Shown here in pieces: positions 43,901 to 45,493 of a stretch of 45,493 nt of DNA. Both the position numbers and the translations under genes were made by a program. How positions within the stretch are numbered: position 1 is the stretch's first letter; every line of letters begins with the position of its first letter. Origin of the DNA: Streptomyces sp. H27-H5 (GTDB taxonomy: Bacteria; Actinomycetota; Actinomycetes; Streptomycetales; Streptomycetaceae); the NCBI RefSeq assembly GCF_026627505.1, contig NZ_JAPNLK010000069.1, forward strand, positions 1 to 45,493, written 5' to 3'. Under the pieces are notes generated by a model. That model was not told where the DNA came from. It ran no database searches and saw only the letters and a list, made by a program, of their open reading frames with translations.

Positions 43901-45493
43901 TCCTGGACGGGGCCTTCCAGATCGCGCTCGCCGCGTGTGGTGCGCAGGGACTGTACGTTCCGTTCACCGTCGAGCGGCTCACCGTCCTCGGCCGACTTCC
44001 CGACACCGCCCGGGTCTACGCCCGGCGCGACCGGGACAGCGGACCGGACTCCGGGCTGCTGACCGCGAGCCTGGTGGTCCTCGACGGCGACGAACCCGTA
44101 CTGGAGGCCCGCGGGATCACCTGGAAGCGGCTGGCCCCGGCACCATCGCCGGGAGGCGCGGGCGGCGACGCGCGGGGCGGCCACCGTCCCGCACCGGTCC
44201 CGGCGCGGAACCCGGCCCCGGCCTCCACCGCGGCGTCCAACGGCCACCGTCCCGCGCCGGCCCCCGGCCGCCCGACCGCCGGCGGTCTCGACGCGACGCT
44301 GGCCCGCTGGGTGGCGGCCGCCCTGGAGCTGGACGTCGACACACTGGAAACGGACCGTCCGCTCCAGGAGCAGGGGCTCGACTCGATGCTCGCGGTGTCG
44401 CTGGCCCAGGACATCCGGGTCAAGCTGGGCGTGGACATCCCCGTGACGCTCGTCCTGGAGGTCGGCACGGTCGACCGGCTGGTCGCCGAACTGAGGGACG
44501 AGTACGGAGTCACCTCGGCACCCGCCGACGCAAGCCCCCCGCACGTGGGCGAGCCACCGCAGACGCCCCTCCCCGAGGAACACGCGGAGCCCGCCCCGGC
44601 GCCCGTCCCCCTCGCGACTTCGGCCCCCGCCCCGGCCCCGGTCGTTGAACCGAGCCGGGACCTGGTTCCCACGGACGCGCAGCCGGGGTACCCGGCATCC
44701 ACCGACGCGGACCTGCACGACATCGCCGTCGTCGGCTTCGACGGAGTGTTCCCGAACGCCGAGAGCGTCGAGGAGCTGTGGCGAGTCCTCGTGGAGGGCG
44801 AGGACTGCCTGACCGAGGTGCCGGAGTCCCGCTGGGACATCGACGCGTACTACGGAACGGACGGCGAACCCGGCACCGTCTACCTCAGGCGCGCGGGCTT
44901 CGTCCAAGGGCTGGCCGACTTCGACCCCGGGTTCTTCCGGTTGTCACCGGCGGAGGCGGCATGGATCGATCCCCAGCAGCGCCACCTCGTGCAGTCCGCC
45001 TGGCGGGCCCTGGAGGACGCCGGTCTGGCGGGGAAACCTCAACGCTCCACCGGCGTGTTCGTGGGCGCCAGCTATCAGCATTACCGCGACACGGTCGTCG
45101 GGGACGTCGTGCAGACGGCGGCGGGCCTGGGCAACCACAACGCGATCCTGGCGAACCGGGTCAGCTACTTCCTCGATCTGCACGGGCCGAGCATGACGAT
45201 CGACACGTTGTGTTCGTCGTCGCTGGTCGCCCTGCACACGGCGGTGCGCAGCATCCGCGACGGCGAGTGCGAGCAGGCCGTCGTGGCCGGCGTGCACCTG
45301 GCCATGTCACCCCAGTACTTCCAACTGGGCTCGCGCCTGCGCTCGTTCTCCCCGTCCAACGCCCTGCGGCCGTTCGATGCGGGGGCGGACGGGTTCGTGC
45401 CGGGTGAGGGTGTGGTGACGGTGGTGGTGAAGCCGCTCCGGGCCGCGGTGCGGGACGGTGACCGGATCCGGGGTGTGATCAAGGGCAGTGCGG
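37978..45493 (+). CDS. Hybrid NRPS/trans-AT PKS, N-formylglycine-type loading module (partial, runs off right edge)
   Basis: GTG 37978 opens a frame continuous to the window end, about 2505 residues. Domains in order: formyltransferase (1-~315; N93, H95 in INFHDGPLPRYSG and D131 match the Fmt triad); condensation-domain C-terminal remnant (~325-520, WWRARLERL onward, no HHxxxDG). Then adenylation (~560-1060; LLFTSGSTGNPKG, NLYGPTEA, K1034) with specificity residues D753 I754 L757 Q794 L817 G819 L841 I849 W850 K1034, the glycine code; PCP (S1126 in GGDS). Then KS1 (~1231-1645; C1394 in DTACSSS, H1530, H1569); DH (~1830-2085; H1837xxxG1841xxxxP1846 and D1977xxxQ1981); ACP (S2136 in LDSM); KS2 (from ~2245; C2412 in DTLCSSS), cut by the edge. 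No AT or KR is present. The stretch after KS1 (PRRLAGVRFPTRPHAEKYLW) is linker-like. The family logic is N-formylglycine priming of a trans-AT polyketide. Confidence 0.92.
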   Translation, partial: MSTTANCYLIGGTRVLTRCAAQLLDSGVRIEGVLSDDPAVTAWADTQGIPVLDPHADLARTLSARPFDYLFSMVNFRILPAPVLDLPKIAAINFHDGPLPRYSGSHVPAWALYEGASRHAATWHRMTEAVDAGGVLLERWFPIRDHSTALSLTYETAEVGIELFADLVPHVVARTLPEPLDTGDRERRFYRRSDRMASGGIIHAGTSAAEAERLSKALDYGSFPNPLGVATLVTEQGAVFTRQIRLIPREDTRTGTTVQSVTTSAITLAAPDADLVLSDWTAVDGSALSGQAAAQRLGITPGAPLPAASEQRLADIAAAQKVLRPHEPWWRARLERLRPAPLPADDFSAAAAHYSRHELAFTPASREEAIAVVRAFLTVVAERTGEQVFDFAWSPSSARVLAERTHGIAAARFPVRFDGDTTRSLQGKLDEAAAHQGYAGDLELRLGLAGRPLGSDEPDFTRVMVLDRDAGEEASSEPHTEMALLCLKDGPPTIFVRETAMDADAALDFTEQVEDLVLTALLHGDEPHPAPRAEGSPDARIEEHHAPPAAALPDTSDAPAASGTLLDLFAAVAADRPGATAVRSGARTLDYAGLDAWADAVAARLHDEGIESGSVVAVLMERDIALLPALLGILRAGAAFLPLDPGYPVDRLRRYVGVSRCDLIVTDDRTHALGASLGPARRLPDADGSAQAVPPKVTASDLAYLLFTSGSTGNPKGVEVEHGALANFLTGIGERLGVSSDDTVLAHTTVAFDISLLELFLPLTAGATVVLASREIAGDPYRLAELTAEVTVAQATPSLWRLLLGTGWTPDERLTVLSGGESLPPATAERLHAAARTLWNLYGPTEATIWTACHRVTSVGSFVPLGEPLPHTELHVLDGRLEPCAAGSTGELYLSGTGLARGYAGRPDLTNDVFTVHPVTGVRLYRTGDEVRLHTDGAIEWLGRTDAQVKVRGNRIEPAEIERVLEKFDGITAAVVVAARFEGRGEPRLTAYLVGEDTPTKSRLDAFVGASLPGYMVPDAYVDLDAMPLTDNGKVARARLPLPTRDTIIPSATGSVSAETAPVESVATGESVETVEPVASVDPSEPATAPMTAEALAESIAGVFAATLDLPAFDVHANFFDLGGDSVNVTSAAVGLGRELGADITAPSIFASGTPVKLARLLGAEGVVPLQGRPETEGPVTTAPEAARPEPLATEPLTSEREATVPARPTPVVSAVPAPAEPTRPAADDGALAVIGMACRFPGAATPDEFWQNLVDGVSSVGHAPDGKRGWAHLWAETGADDVRMGWVDGVEYFDAARFGLTDREARRMDPLQRILLSVTAEALESGGHDHTSLGAATGVFVGAIASDFPELVARSIGHDDPHVATGTAPSMLANRLSHVFDWSGPSFAVDTACSSSLVALHQAAMHLRAGDVDAAVVGAANLVLTPAKTRSFVRNGMLSPQGTCRAFDDGADGYVRGEGAGAVILKRLADAERDGDPVLAVIRGTAVNHTGGSAGFLTAPSRPAQEAVLRKALAGSGRTAADIGYIEAHGTGTQLGDLIELEALHAVLGGPTGRQPVAVGSVKTNIGHLEPAAGIAGLIKTILTLQAGHIPPSLNFSTPNTSFDCDTSPLFVADRPRPWGSGPRVAGVSSFGFGGANAHVVVEAGPATAPEHDETGPRLLVLSAGSDEALRTLAHRLVLMLRSSYCPSLDALSEASRQRPAGAHRLACVADSVEQLEDKVRLFLAGVADTRSLHVGVASRAARTHDESLDAGTDRRTLDAAARAFVGGADLPAGPRRLAGVRFPTRPHAEKYLWLEPAEQSNAPVSNAPAPNATVREAAPGRTRNTWTEHPEAAEHVVLGKPTLPGAGYPGKIAELLGRDRFALRDLTFRAAVETPATLTAERDDDAIAFRDGTGALVANTVVTAPEQPSLTAPSGADGFTPVALATMYEAFERAGLGYGAGFRTVTALSVAPGQATGVLRGVGRTTGAVDARLLDGAFQIALAACGAQGLYVPFTVERLTVLGRLPDTARVYARRDRDSGPDSGLLTASLVVLDGDEPVLEARGITWKRLAPAPSPGGAGGDARGGHRPAPVPARNPAPASTAASNGHRPAPAPGRPTAGGLDATLARWVAAALELDVDTLETDRPLQEQGLDSMLAVSLAQDIRVKLGVDIPVTLVLEVGTVDRLVAELRDEYGVTSAPADASPPHVGEPPQTPLPEEHAEPAPAPVPLATSAPAPAPVVEPSRDLVPTDAQPGYPASTDADLHDIAVVGFDGVFPNAESVEELWRVLVEGEDCLTEVPESRWDIDAYYGTDGEPGTVYLRRAGFVQGLADFDPGFFRLSPAEAAWIDPQQRHLVQSAWRALEDAGLAGKPQRSTGVFVGASYQHYRDTVVGDVVQTAAGLGNHNAILANRVSYFLDLHGPSMTIDTLCSSSLVALHTAVRSIRDGECEQAVVAGVHLAMSPQYFQLGSRLRSFSPSNALRPFDAGADGFVPGEGVVTVVVKPLRAAVRDGDRIRGVIKGSA

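Overview
The window is from a high-G+C actinomycete, almost certainly Streptomyces or a close relative. Codons end strongly in G/C, starts are often GTG or TTG, genes are tightly overlapped, and families typical of Streptomyces are present. Identifications come from recognising motifs in the translated sequence; no database search was run.

Layout. (1) 1-1379: the tail of a transposase abuts an ABC-transporter ATPase that has lost its N-terminal half, followed by an intact PAP2-type membrane phosphatase. (2) 1392-29108: about 28 kb of 21 genes, all on the minus strand and mostly joined by 4-base ATGA/GTGA start-stop overlaps. This is an exopolysaccharide locus of the Wzx/Wzy type. Transcription would begin near 29.5 kb with the initiating phosphoglycosyltransferase. 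Next come a GDP-mannose 6-dehydrogenase-like enzyme, a glycosyltransferase, two chain-length (Wzz) proteins with degenerate kinase domains, an asparagine synthase, a fused two-domain oxidoreductase, a heparinase II/III-type lyase, a beta-helix lipoprotein, a Wzy polymerase and a second GT4. The rest is a nucleotide-sugar cassette (zinc-finger C-methyltransferase, cytidylyltransferase-like enzyme, PIG-L deacetylase, NAD epimerase, DUF4910 peptidase-like protein), a flippase, a GT2, a pyruvyltransferase-family protein, a 3,5-epimerase and a PLP aminotransferase. (3) 30085-34198: individually transcribed genes, namely a deoxynucleoside kinase, a putative secreted glycoside hydrolase, a lipoprotein polysaccharide deacetylase and a VOC protein, with hairpin terminators at two convergent junctions. 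(4) 34202-45493: a natural-product locus running off the right edge. An 865-bp leader region holds 11-bp-period repeats, a low-G+C stretch and a promoter-like site. Then come a flavin monooxygenase, a Rieske oxygenase and a giant NRPS/trans-AT PKS.

How the genes work together. The polysaccharide genes suggest a uronate-containing surface polymer built on undecaprenyl phosphate. It would carry an unusual C-methylated or amino sugar and perhaps amidated or pyruvylated residues, with a lyase and a beta-helix protein acting on the polymer. The PKS begins with a formyltransferase domain whose Asn-His-Asp triad is intact, then a condensation-domain remnant, an adenylation domain and a PCP. The adenylation domain's ten specificity residues read DILQLGLIWK, the glycine code. 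KS-DH-ACP and a second KS follow, with no acyltransferase. This is the starter logic expected for an N-formylglycine-primed, oxazole-bearing (oxazolomycin/inthomycin-like) or related polyketide. The translationally coupled Rieske oxygenase is not something I can place in those known pathways.
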